This document shows positions 1 to 5,085 of a stretch of DNA of 5,097 nucleotides, one piece after another (within the stretch, counting starts at the first letter, position 1; every line of letters starts with the position of its first letter). The DNA lies in contig CAYXRK010000261.1 of the NCBI GenBank assembly GCA_964467615.1, forward strand, positions 1 to 5,097. The letters are read 5' to 3'. This DNA comes from CAYXRK01 sp964467615 (GTDB lineage Bacteria > Hydrogenedentota > Hydrogenedentia > Hydrogenedentales > GCA-2746185). The notes below the pieces were generated by a model. That model ran no database searches. It was not told where the DNA came from and saw nothing but the letters and a program-made list of their open reading frames with translations. Both the position numbers and the translations under genes were made by a program.

Positions 1-404
1 TGACCGCCGACCCAGCCGCCCATATCGACGTAGCCGTAGGCCGCGCCGGGCCGTGATGGATTGACACTGAGGCAGATGCCGGTCCGGCCTTCTTTGCAGT
101 TGCGGCAACGGCCACACGCAATGTTGAAGGGCACGGACACGATGTCGCCCTTCTTGATGAATTCGACGTCGCGTCCAAGCTCGATGACCTGTCCGGTGAT
201 TTCGTGTCCCAAGATGAGCCCGGCAGGCGCGGTGGTGCGGCCGCGCACCATGTGCTGATCGCTCCCGCAGATGTTGGTCGTCACGACTTTGAGAATGACG
301 CCGTGCTCGCACTTGCGCTTGCCCAGCGCGAGCTTCGGATATTCCATCTTCTGTATCTCGACTACGCCCGGCTTGATGTACGCCACGCCACGATTCCCAG
401 CCAT
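1..404 (-). CDS. fdhA: Glutathione-independent formaldehyde dehydrogenase (zinc alcohol dehydrogenase family), N-terminal part, cut by window edge
   Basis: This is the first 134 codons of a zinc-dependent, NAD-linked dehydrogenase that oxidises formaldehyde to formate in the cytoplasm without a glutathione adduct. The N-terminus (MAGNRGVAYI) and the stretch TNICGSDQHMVRGRTTAP closely resemble, from memory, Pseudomonas putida FdhA. The catalytic zinc site is visible as Cys46 in the ICGSDQH motif and His67-Glu68 in LGHE. The structural zinc loop is complete, with Cys97, Cys100, Cys103 and Cys111. The family is about 400 residues long, so the rest of the catalytic domain and the whole Rossmann NAD-binding domain lie beyond position 1. 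The start at 404 is chosen because GAGGAG (418 down to 413) sits 8 bases upstream; another ATG at 409 is out of frame. The frame has no stop to the edge. A strong promoter lies about 100 bases upstream, so it is probably transcribed independently of the ankyrin gene. A related zinc dehydrogenase with another substrate remains possible but less likely. Confidence 0.93.
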   Translation of the reverse strand, partial: MAGNRGVAYIKPGVVEIQKMEYPKLALGKRKCEHGVILKVVTTNICGSDQHMVRGRTTAPAGLILGHEITGQVIELGRDVEFIKKGDIVSVPFNIACGRCRNCKEGRTGICLSVNPSRPGAAYGYVDMGGWVGG

Positions 405-435
405 AACATATTCTCCTCAGTAGGCGATACTGCTC

Positions 436-467
436 CGCGGTAAAGTTTCGGCCCTCGGCATACCGCG
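436..467 (-). promoter_or_regulatory. Inverted repeat (possible hairpin) in the fdhA leader
   Basis: CGCGGTA at 436-442 is the exact reverse complement of TACCGCG at 461-467, with an 18-base loop. It lies between the predicted fdhA transcript start and the ribosome binding site. It could be a leader RNA hairpin or a protein binding site near +30 to +60. There is no following U-run, so it is not a classical terminator. No known riboswitch class is recognised. Confidence 0.35.
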
Positions 468-500
468 CTTCGCAAAGTCTGCCGACGAGACCGATCCAGC

Positions 501-529
501 ATTATGCGACACGGGAAGCGTTTTGGCAA
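501..529 (-). promoter_or_regulatory. Sigma-70 type promoter for fdhA
   Basis: On the minus strand, TTGCCA (529 down to 524, one mismatch to TTGACA) and CATAAT (506 down to 501, one mismatch to TATAAT) are separated by exactly 17 bases. The predicted transcript start is near 494, giving a leader of about 90 bases before the fdhA ATG at 404. This is the best-matching promoter in the window. It implies housekeeping-sigma transcription of fdhA. Confidence 0.65.
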
Positions 530-572
530 GGGGCCCCGCCAAGAAAGCATCTCGCCGAAAGGCCATACATCC

Positions 573-620
573 CCCGCCGCGCTACCCGCCGCGCGGCACC
601 CCCTTCAAAGGGGGATTTTA
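573..620. repeat. GC-rich palindromic intergenic element (CCCCCT-TCAA-AGGGGG plus CCCGCCGCGC repeats)
   Basis: CCCCCT (599-604) and AGGGGG (609-614) form a perfect 6-bp stem with a TCAA loop, followed by ATTTTA. Just before it, CCCGCCGCGC occurs twice with a 12-base period (573-582 and 585-594), and GCCGCGCGGC (588-597) is a 10-bp palindrome. Short intergenic elements built on CCCCCTT/AAGGGGG are, as I recall, dispersed in many environmental bacterial genomes, so this may be one REP-like copy. The run after the plus-strand hairpin is too poor in T for a confident terminator. It may still help separate the ankyrin and fdhA transcripts. The rest of 405-682 holds the fdhA promoter and leader and no gene. 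Confidence 0.45.
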
Positions 621-682
621 GCGATGTGAACAGACTTTCTTTTTCGATTCCCGGCGGCGCAGGCTATAGCCGGGTCTATGCC

Positions 683-1105
683 TCAATATTGGGTCGCGCC
701 GAATCGCGAGAGTAGGTCGGTAATTTGGTCGTAGCCCATGGCGCGGGCCATGCCGTACGCGGATAGGCCCGTCAGGCGCACGTCGAACGCATTGGTGTCG
801 GCGCCCCGATTGACCAACAGCTTCGCGAGGTCAAGGTTTCCATTGACGGCGGCCCAGTGGAGCGGATAGAACCCGTGTTCATGTTGTTCGTTGACGTCGG
901 CCCCCTGGTCGATGAGGTCTTTCACGTCGCGCACCCTTCCCTCGCGCGCCGCTGTGTGAATCGGCGGCTCGTCGGCGCCGGAGGCGGATTCGTACTCTCC
1001 GAGCGCGGTCAGGATTACGAGGGCCGCGGAGTGGCCGGATTGAAGAAGCCGGGTCCGGGGAGAGGTGCCTGTCGCGTCATCTATGTCTAGCCAACTTTCA
1101 GGCAT
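683..1105 (-). CDS. Small ankyrin-repeat protein
   Basis: A 140-residue protein made mostly of ankyrin repeats, which are helix-turn-helix scaffolds for binding other proteins. Repeat 1 covers about residues 46-74 (PPIHTAAREGRVRDVKDLI then DQGADVN). Repeat 2 covers about 77-108, with the textbook YPLHWAAVNGNLDLAKLLV core and NRGADTN. A degenerate third repeat covers about 112-138 (LSAYGMARAMGYDQITDLL). Residues 1-45 have no recognised domain. I see no signal peptide or membrane segment, so it is probably cytoplasmic. The start at 1105 (MPESW) is preferred because AGGAAG lies 8 bases upstream. The ATG at 1147, in the same frame, would add 14 residues but has only a weak AGAAAG-like site. The gene lies about 150 bases after the TPR gene on the same strand, with no clear terminator or promoter between. 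It may be the distal gene of the pilin operon or independent. The binding partner cannot be inferred. Confidence 0.85.
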   Translation of the reverse strand: MPESWLDIDDATGTSPRTRLLQSGHSAALVILTALGEYESASGADEPPIHTAAREGRVRDVKDLIDQGADVNEQHEHGFYPLHWAAVNGNLDLAKLLVNRGADTNAFDVRLTGLSAYGMARAMGYDQITDLLSRFGATQY

Positions 1106-1257
1106 GGGGACTGCTTCCTGTGGACACCGGGAACGTTCTTGTAGCATTCTTTCTGCGCCGAGGGCAAGTGAGGAGTTGTTGAAATCGCAGCGCTGGAACT
1201 CGGCGGGCCGGAGTCGCCGTGAGGGTTTCCCGCGCCCGATTCCGCCCGCCCTATCGA

Positions 1258-1800
1258 TTACGGCTGGCGACCCAGCTTCTGCTGAGCGAGGAGATAGTAC
1301 TGAGAGTCCGACGGAAACGCCTTGAGCATTCGCTCGTACACGATGCGCTCCATGTCCAGTTGGCCTGTTAGATTATAGGCCTGCGCGAGGTTCGGATAGA
1401 TCTCGTGGGTACCTTCCCAATCGGGATACTTTTCCATCAAGAGTTCGTAGTAGTTGATTGACTCGGCGTAATCATTCAGGCCCGAGTAGTAGAGGTTGCC
1501 GATCCGTCGAATGTTCTGCTTGGCTTCGTCGGAATCGGGCTCTTTGACGAGATCGGCCTTGTAGCCGGAAATGTATCCAAGAAGCTTTGACTTGTTGTCA
1601 CCACCGGGTTTGAACGGGCCCGGTTCGGGCAAGCCCGGCTCGAGTTCCGCCACGACAGCATCGGCGGCAAGTTGGCCTCCCAGCGATTCTTCGGTAGAAG
1701 AGGGCCGGAGCGCCAGTACCACTGACGCTCCGACCAGCACGGCGATCGCCGCAAACAAATACCAGTTATTTCTTAGTATGCCCTTGACTTGATCGTTCAT
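1258..1800 (-). CDS. Membrane-anchored TPR protein, last gene of the pilin operon
   Basis: A 180-residue protein with a short positively charged N-terminus and one hydrophobic segment at about residues 13-32 (WYLFAAIAVLVGASVVLALR). A Pro/Glu/Gly-rich linker follows (about 51-68, ELEPGLPEPGPFKPGG). The C-terminal half carries tetratricopeptide-like helical pairs at about 96-126 (IRRIGNLYYSGLNDYAESINYYELL) and 134-164 (YPNLAQAYNLTGQLDMERIVYERML). TPRs bind peptides and scaffold complexes. The topology suggests an inner-membrane anchor with the TPR part in the periplasm. The ATG at 1800 is chosen because it shares one base with the TAA stop of the preceding gene (TAATG), a sign of translational coupling. 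AGGGG lies 4 bases upstream, and GGAGGGAG 11 bases upstream. An in-frame ATG at 1821 has no good ribosome site. It differs from PilF/PilW pilotins, which are lipoproteins without this anchor. A role in assembling the pilus or pseudopilus is inferred only from its position. Confidence 0.85.
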   Translation of the reverse strand: MNDQVKGILRNNWYLFAAIAVLVGASVVLALRPSSTEESLGGQLAADAVVAELEPGLPEPGPFKPGGDNKSKLLGYISGYKADLVKEPDSDEAKQNIRRIGNLYYSGLNDYAESINYYELLMEKYPDWEGTHEIYPNLAQAYNLTGQLDMERIVYERMLKAFPSDSQYYLLAQQKLGRQP

Positions 1801-3500
1801 TAGACCCCTAACTCCCTCCACGAAATCGGCGACAGGAACGGCACCTCATCGGCGCCGATCATGCGCATCACCGTCGTCCACTCGTTCATCAGTTCCGGGA
1901 CCTGATAAATGTCCGGGACCTGGCCGCCCATATTAAAAAGGTTACCGACAATCGTGCCCATGATAGTCGATTGCTTATTCAGCGTGATTTGGTCTTGCGC
2001 GTAGAACCCGCCCATGAGCGATAGCTGCGAGTTGATGCCCAGGGTCATGTCGTCTTCAGCTTGAAAGCCTATGAGGTTGTTCGTCGGGAAGCTTCCCAGG
2101 GTGATGCCGTTGGCGTTCACCGAAAGCAAATCCACTTCGAGCGCCACGTCCCCACCATTGCCAGACTTGTCCTTGTCGTACGCCATGAACGTGCCCTTGC
2201 CAGTGTAGTCTATTGTCCCATCGGCGCCGCCGCCGCGATCAATCGAGATATTTCCATCCACGGGAATGCGGCCATTGACGTACATTTTATTCAATGTCGC
2301 GTCAAACCACACGTAATACTCATTGGGGTTCAGAGCGGTCACCAACGGCATTCCGCCGACGCCGGGCGCTTTGTTTAGTATTTCCGTGCCGGTTGTCGCG
2401 TTCCAATAGTAATGCTTATTGGCCGTGACCGCGATGTCGCCCGAGTGTACAAATTGCATGCCGGTGTTCGGCGGGCTGGTCTCCAGATAGTACGCCAAAT
2501 GGTCCCTGCCGTTATCGTTGGCGAACGTTGGGAAGGGCACCGCGCTGCCCACGTCGTAGGCTTCGTCCCAGCCATTGTCGCTGTAGACGTTTTTCGGGTC
2601 GCCGTTCGCGTCAATCGAGTTGCCGGTCCAGCCGTCGTTCTGGAAGACGCCGTCCATGGTTTCTTTCCAAGCGTTGCCGGCCACTTGCGGTTCGCCGACT
2701 TCGCTGTTGCCCGACATGCCGACCAGGCCGTTCTTCACGCGCAGCTTGGCGTTCAGCGTCTCGACGGTGTCACCCTCGAACTCCTTGGTGGGAAGCGCCG
2801 GCACCCTGAGCTTGAGCGCGGCAGCGAGGCCCTGGTAGTTATTGTGGATCATGCTGGTGCCGCTGAGGTCGATCGCGGCGACGGCAAGATCGCCAGGCGC
2901 CAGGTTATCGCCGAGCAAGTGTACGGATCCGTGAATGCTCACATTACCATTGATGAGATTTCCTGCCGCGCCGGTACCGGCGAAAATCGCGTTTGACCAA
3001 ACGTTGATATTGCCGCCCTGGAAAATCATCTCGACACGGCGCAGGCTATTCGGGCCTTTTGCAGAGGCGTACATGGAATAGTAGTCGACCTCGGCCAGTT
3101 CGTCTTTCGTTCCGTCGCCGTTGTTGTCGACGCCGTCCGACGACCAATCAAACGAGTACGCGAAAAACTCGATGTCGGGAAAAGCTTCTAGTGTGATGGG
3201 CTTGACGCCGTCGCTGTCCCAGGACGGGTCGCCACTGCTGAAATCGAAGCCGGGGTCTACCCCGATTAATCCGTCTGCATCGCCGTCGTCGGTGAGGCCG
3301 CCGCTCAGTTCAAGGCGGGCGAGGGCGAAGCCGGATTCGAGCGTTTGCAGGCTTTGTTCGTACTCGACGAATTTCGCGACGTGGTTGGACTGCGAGCGCG
3401 TGCTGTCGACTACCCCGAGCAGCATGATCCCGAGCGCCACCAGCACGATGAGCGATAGGATAAGCGCCATGCCCTCTTGGTTATTGCGTTGCGCGTTCAT
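1800..3500 (-). CDS. Large PilX/GspK-like prepilin-type protein with extended beta-rich C-terminal domain
   Basis: A 566-residue protein whose N-terminus resembles PilX_N and GspK prepilins: a short charged leader ending at Gly10, then MALILSLIVLVALGIMLLGVV as the hydrophobic helix (about 11-32). An amphipathic helix with the PilX-like LQTLESGFALARLEL stretch follows (about 51-65). Position +5 after the predicted cleavage is Leu, not Glu. In the GspK family this loss fits a place at the filament tip. An Asp-rich part follows, with DDGDADG (71-77) and DGVDNNGDGTKDE (122-134), like calcium-binding loops of EF-hand or thrombospondin type 3 repeats. From about 164 onward the protein is rich in Gly, Asn and short beta-strand patterns (GNLINGNVSIHGSVHL; later GFYAQDQITLNKQSTIMGTI), suggesting a beta-helix or beta-sandwich. 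PilX is usually under 200 residues and GspK about 300-350, so this one is exceptionally long. GAGGA lies 7 bases before the ATG, inside the end of the upstream gene. It is probably exported, processed and exposed at the tip. Confidence 0.82.
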   Translation of the reverse strand: MNAQRNNQEGMALILSLIVLVALGIMLLGVVDSTRSQSNHVAKFVEYEQSLQTLESGFALARLELSGGLTDDGDADGLIGVDPGFDFSSGDPSWDSDGVKPITLEAFPDIEFFAYSFDWSSDGVDNNGDGTKDELAEVDYYSMYASAKGPNSLRRVEMIFQGGNINVWSNAIFAGTGAAGNLINGNVSIHGSVHLLGDNLAPGDLAVAAIDLSGTSMIHNNYQGLAAALKLRVPALPTKEFEGDTVETLNAKLRVKNGLVGMSGNSEVGEPQVAGNAWKETMDGVFQNDGWTGNSIDANGDPKNVYSDNGWDEAYDVGSAVPFPTFANDNGRDHLAYYLETSPPNTGMQFVHSGDIAVTANKHYYWNATTGTEILNKAPGVGGMPLVTALNPNEYYVWFDATLNKMYVNGRIPVDGNISIDRGGGADGTIDYTGKGTFMAYDKDKSGNGGDVALEVDLLSVNANGITLGSFPTNNLIGFQAEDDMTLGINSQLSLMGGFYAQDQITLNKQSTIMGTIVGNLFNMGGQVPDIYQVPELMNEWTTVMRMIGADEVPFLSPISWRELGV

Positions 3501-3502
3501 TG

Positions 3503-4096
3503 TTAGTTCCTCGGATCTATGACCATATCCATCCGTACGCGGGCCGGAGGCCGAATGCCTTGGGCCGGACGGAGGAGTACCAAACTGATTTCCACCCCGC
3601 CGGAGGTCCTTACAAAGCTCACGCCGCCAGCGGGATCCAGATTACTCGTAAACATGCGGACGACTTTGCCATTCGTGTCAAACTCGACCAACTGTTTGGT
3701 GCTGAACCCGTCGCCGTTCGCGTCTCCCGTGTCAGGGCCAAACCGCAGCGGGACGCCCAATTCGACGTCGAAATTCACGTCGATCGCGTTCTCATTGTCG
3801 TCGCCGCTGTCCGTTACCATCTGAAACTCGATGGTCGTTACCGGGGTCGTGCCAAGCACCGTCAACGTGCCGCCGCTGACGCCCAGGAGCGACTGGGTTT
3901 CGGCGTTGCGCAGGCGCCGCGAAATGTGTTGGATCGCGATGCGGCCCTCGTCTCGCAGGGTGGTCAATCCTTGTTGTTCGAGCACGGATTTCGTGAGCGC
4001 TAGGTTAATGTAATACAGCGTCATCGAAATGCCCGTCAACAGCACAACGGCCAACATAAGCTCGATCAGGGTAAAACCCGCGTGGTTGCGCTTCAT
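3503..4096 (-). CDS. PilW/GspJ-like minor prepilin
   Basis: A 197-residue type IV prepilin-like protein. The leader MKRNHAG is followed by FTLIELMLAVVLLTGISM, a class III signal: prepilin peptidase would cut after Gly7, leaving methylated Phe at +1 and the conserved Glu at +5. The helix continues through about residue 36. A region with repeated basic residues follows (TLRDEGRIAIQHISRRLRNAET, about 46-67), typical of PilW/GspJ proteins, in which many members carry similar RIAIQHISRRLR-type helices. The C-terminal globular domain contains an Asp/Asn/Gly-rich loop, DTGDANGDGFS (122-132), resembling the calcium loop of dockerin-type repeats, and another acidic patch at 96-102 (DSGDDNE). AGAGGA lies 7 bases before the ATG. 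The stop is only 2 bases from the start of the PilX/GspK-like gene, so the two are translated together. It is likely part of a minor-pilin tip complex; whether for a pilus or a secretion pseudopilus cannot be decided here. Confidence 0.88.
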   Translation of the reverse strand: MKRNHAGFTLIELMLAVVLLTGISMTLYYINLALTKSVLEQQGLTTLRDEGRIAIQHISRRLRNAETQSLLGVSGGTLTVLGTTPVTTIEFQMVTDSGDDNENAIDVNFDVELGVPLRFGPDTGDANGDGFSTKQLVEFDTNGKVVRMFTSNLDPAGGVSFVRTSGGVEISLVLLRPAQGIRPPARVRMDMVIDPRN

Positions 4097-4108
4097 CGTT
4101 CGGTCCTC

Positions 4109-4594
4109 TTAGTAGCCCAGCAACGACGTGGATTGAAACTTATATTCATTGCCCTCGCCGAATCCCTGGTCGATTCGAATTTCGACCTGCACTTCGATGG
4201 GATTGGGCAATAACGGTCCCAACGCCGCAGCTTTTTCCTCGGTCACAGGCAATTCATAAATGATCGGCTCGCTATCGCCGGTGACGACTACCTTTACCAC
4301 CAACTGCGCGTACCCTATGTTGTCCAGGAAAATCCGGCCATTTTGATCCAAGGCGTACTCAGTCCCGCCGGTGTTGAACGTCATGATGTCTTCATACGAC
4401 CGACCGCGCAAGCTCTCGAGCACGCTCGTCGAAAAATTCGTCGCGGTGGCGCGAATCTCGGAGACTTTGCTTTGCTTCGACACCGATATCAACGACCCCA
4501 TAATGAGGACGAGCGTGATTGTCATGAGGCCCGCCGCGATCATGATCTCGATGAGCGTCAACCCGGTGTCATTCCGGAACTGCCGTGATTTCAT
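4109..4594 (-). CDS. PilV/GspI-like minor prepilin, first gene of the operon
   Basis: A 161-residue prepilin-like protein. The leader MKSRQFRNDTG precedes LTLIEIMIAAGLMTITLVLIMGSL. The predicted cleavage is after Gly11, giving Leu at +1 (Phe is usual, Leu is tolerated in some minor pilins) and Glu at +5. The hydrophobic helix runs to about residue 35. A Ser/Thr-rich amphipathic stretch (SVSKQSKVSEIRATATNFSTSVLESLRGRSYEDI, in two parts) follows, then a globular region with the charged segment TEEKAAALGPL. The size and the position before PilW- and PilX-like genes match PilV or GspI. The ATG at 4594 is preferred: TAAGGA lies about 10 bases upstream. A TTG at 4603 in the same frame would place AAGGA only one base from the start. 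The stop is 12 bases before the next gene's ATG. It is the start of the transcript, with an upstream region holding inverted repeats. Confidence 0.88.
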   Translation of the reverse strand: MKSRQFRNDTGLTLIEIMIAAGLMTITLVLIMGSLISVSKQSKVSEIRATATNFSTSVLESLRGRSYEDIMTFNTGGTEYALDQNGRIFLDNIGYAQLVVKVVVTGDSEPIIYELPVTEEKAAALGPLLPNPIEVQVEIRIDQGFGEGNEYKFQSTSLLGY

Positions 4595-4662
4595 GTTTCC
4601 CAATTCCTTAACTTGGTTCAGGCGCAGGCCTGCAGAACTCTAATTTATGTCAGCCGGATTTC

Positions 4663-4674
4663 GGCGCATGCGCC
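4663..4674. repeat. 12-bp perfect palindrome GGCGCATGCGCC in the pilin leader
   Basis: A self-complementary 12-mer about 70 bases before the pilV-like ATG, within the probable 5' leader. A second shorter palindrome, GCAGGCCTGC, lies at 4624-4633. They could be leader hairpins or simply chance in GC-rich DNA. Confidence 0.3.
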
Positions 4675-4748
4675 ACATAGCGCGCTTCCCCGAACCCCGG
4701 GCGCCATCTTTCCACTTCCCCCCACGCTGGTCTCCAAGCGCGCCACTG

Positions 4749-4763
4749 AGGGTATTGTACCCT
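4749..4763 (-). promoter_or_regulatory. Perfect inverted repeat centred on a possible -10 element upstream of the pilin operon
   Basis: AGGGTA (4749-4754) and TACCCT (4758-4763) are a perfect 6-bp inverted repeat around TTG. On the minus strand the centre reads TACAAT (4759 down to 4754), one mismatch from the -10 consensus. A second candidate, TATGAT (4770 down to 4765), lies next to it. Neither has a convincing -35: the hexamers at the right distance are CTGCAC and CTAGCA. A repressor or activator site over the pilin promoter is plausible. The leader to the ATG at 4594 would be about 150 bases. Confidence 0.35.
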
Positions 4764-4812
4764 AATCATAAGTTCCGTGCAGGATTTTGCTAGGATCAGA
4801 AGCCAGTCTTGA

Positions 4813-4832
4813 AGTTACGTTACGTTGTAACT
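4813..4832. repeat. Inverted repeat AGTTAC-N8-GTAACT with internal GTTAC direct repeats
   Basis: AGTTAC (4813-4818) and GTAACT (4827-4832) are perfect reverse complements. Inside, GTTAC occurs twice in tandem (4814-4818 and 4819-4823), so either copy can pair with GTAAC (4827-4831). This arrangement suits a transcription-factor operator with two overlapping half-sites. It lies between the pilin operon and the plus-strand promoter candidate and could act on either. No known regulator is recognised. Confidence 0.35.
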
Positions 4833-4834
4833 AC

Positions 4835-4863
4835 TTGATATAAAAGCTTTTACGAAGTATACG
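4835..4863 (+). promoter_or_regulatory. Possible plus-strand sigma-70 promoter with palindrome in its spacer
   Basis: TTGATA (4835-4840, one mismatch to TTGACA) and TATACG (4858-4863, four of six to TATAAT) are separated by exactly 17 bases. The spacer contains the 12-bp perfect palindrome TAAAAGCTTTTA (4841-4852), which could be an operator. There is no convincing plus-strand gene downstream in the window, so any target would begin past 5097 or be a small RNA. The local AT-richness, unlike its surroundings, supports a regulatory zone but also raises chance matches. Confidence 0.3.
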
Positions 4864-4920
4864 ATGCACCTAAAAACTCAACACAGCGAGGTGTAGTCGC
4901 AACCTAAAGAAAGGAACTCA

Positions 4921-4948
4921 ACGCGGAGAGCGCAGGGACGCAGAGAGA
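4921..4948. repeat. Degenerate short tandem repeat of CGCAGAG type
   Basis: Three imperfect units of 8-9 bases follow one another: ACGCGGAG, AGCGCAGGG, ACGCAGAG, ending in AGAAG. Short repeats of this CGCAGAG style are, as I recall, scattered between genes in several environmental bacterial groups. Just before it, AACTCAAC occurs at 4875-4882 and again at 4915-4922, 40 bases apart, each followed by a similar GCGAG or GCGGAG. Apart from this and the features listed separately, I see no gene in 4604-5097. Confidence 0.4.
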
Positions 4949-5065
4949 AGGGTACGGTAGCGCCTGCCTCGATGAGGCTGGCACGGCACTGGGCTGCGAT
5001 CCCCGATTTTTTCCGTTTGAGATCGCTTTGGCGGCAGACAACTCTTGAGGTGGAACCGGAGGTCC

Positions 5066-5085
5066 GGGCGTGGGGCCGGGGGGGG
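5066..5085 (+). other. G-rich tract with G-quadruplex potential
   Basis: Runs GGG (5066-5068), GGGG (5072-5075) and an eight-G homopolymer (5078-5085) lie within 20 bases, separated by loops of 2-3 bases. The eight-G run can supply two of the four runs a quadruplex needs. Such homopolymers also slip easily. No gene here is clearly controlled by it. Confidence 0.3.

Noticed and set aside
61..443. Plus-strand open frames opposite fdhA
   Set aside because: The minus strand encodes an unmistakable zinc dehydrogenase N-terminus with all zinc ligands, so these are shadows.
1201..1219. CGGCG-N9-CGCCG as a terminator after the pilin operon
   Set aside because: The stem has only 5 bp in GC-rich DNA and no T-run follows on the minus strand.
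2412..2996. Plus-strand open frame of 194 codons inside the PilX/GspK-like gene
   Set aside because: It is antisense to a well-supported gene with its own ribosome site. Val/Arg/Ala-rich composition is typical of a shadow frame.
3500..4003. Plus-strand open frame of 167 codons opposite the PilW-like gene
   Set aside because: It is antisense to a clear prepilin with the FTLIE motif; there is no recognisable domain.
4856..4884. Minus-strand promoter TTGAGT ... TATACT
   Set aside because: The -10 is good, but the spacer is only 14 bases, and the hexamer at the 17-base position does not match a -35.
4979..4994. TGGCACG as a sigma-54 promoter on the plus strand
   Set aside because: The GC that should lie 12 bases after the GG is displaced by one base, and the TTGC block is missing.
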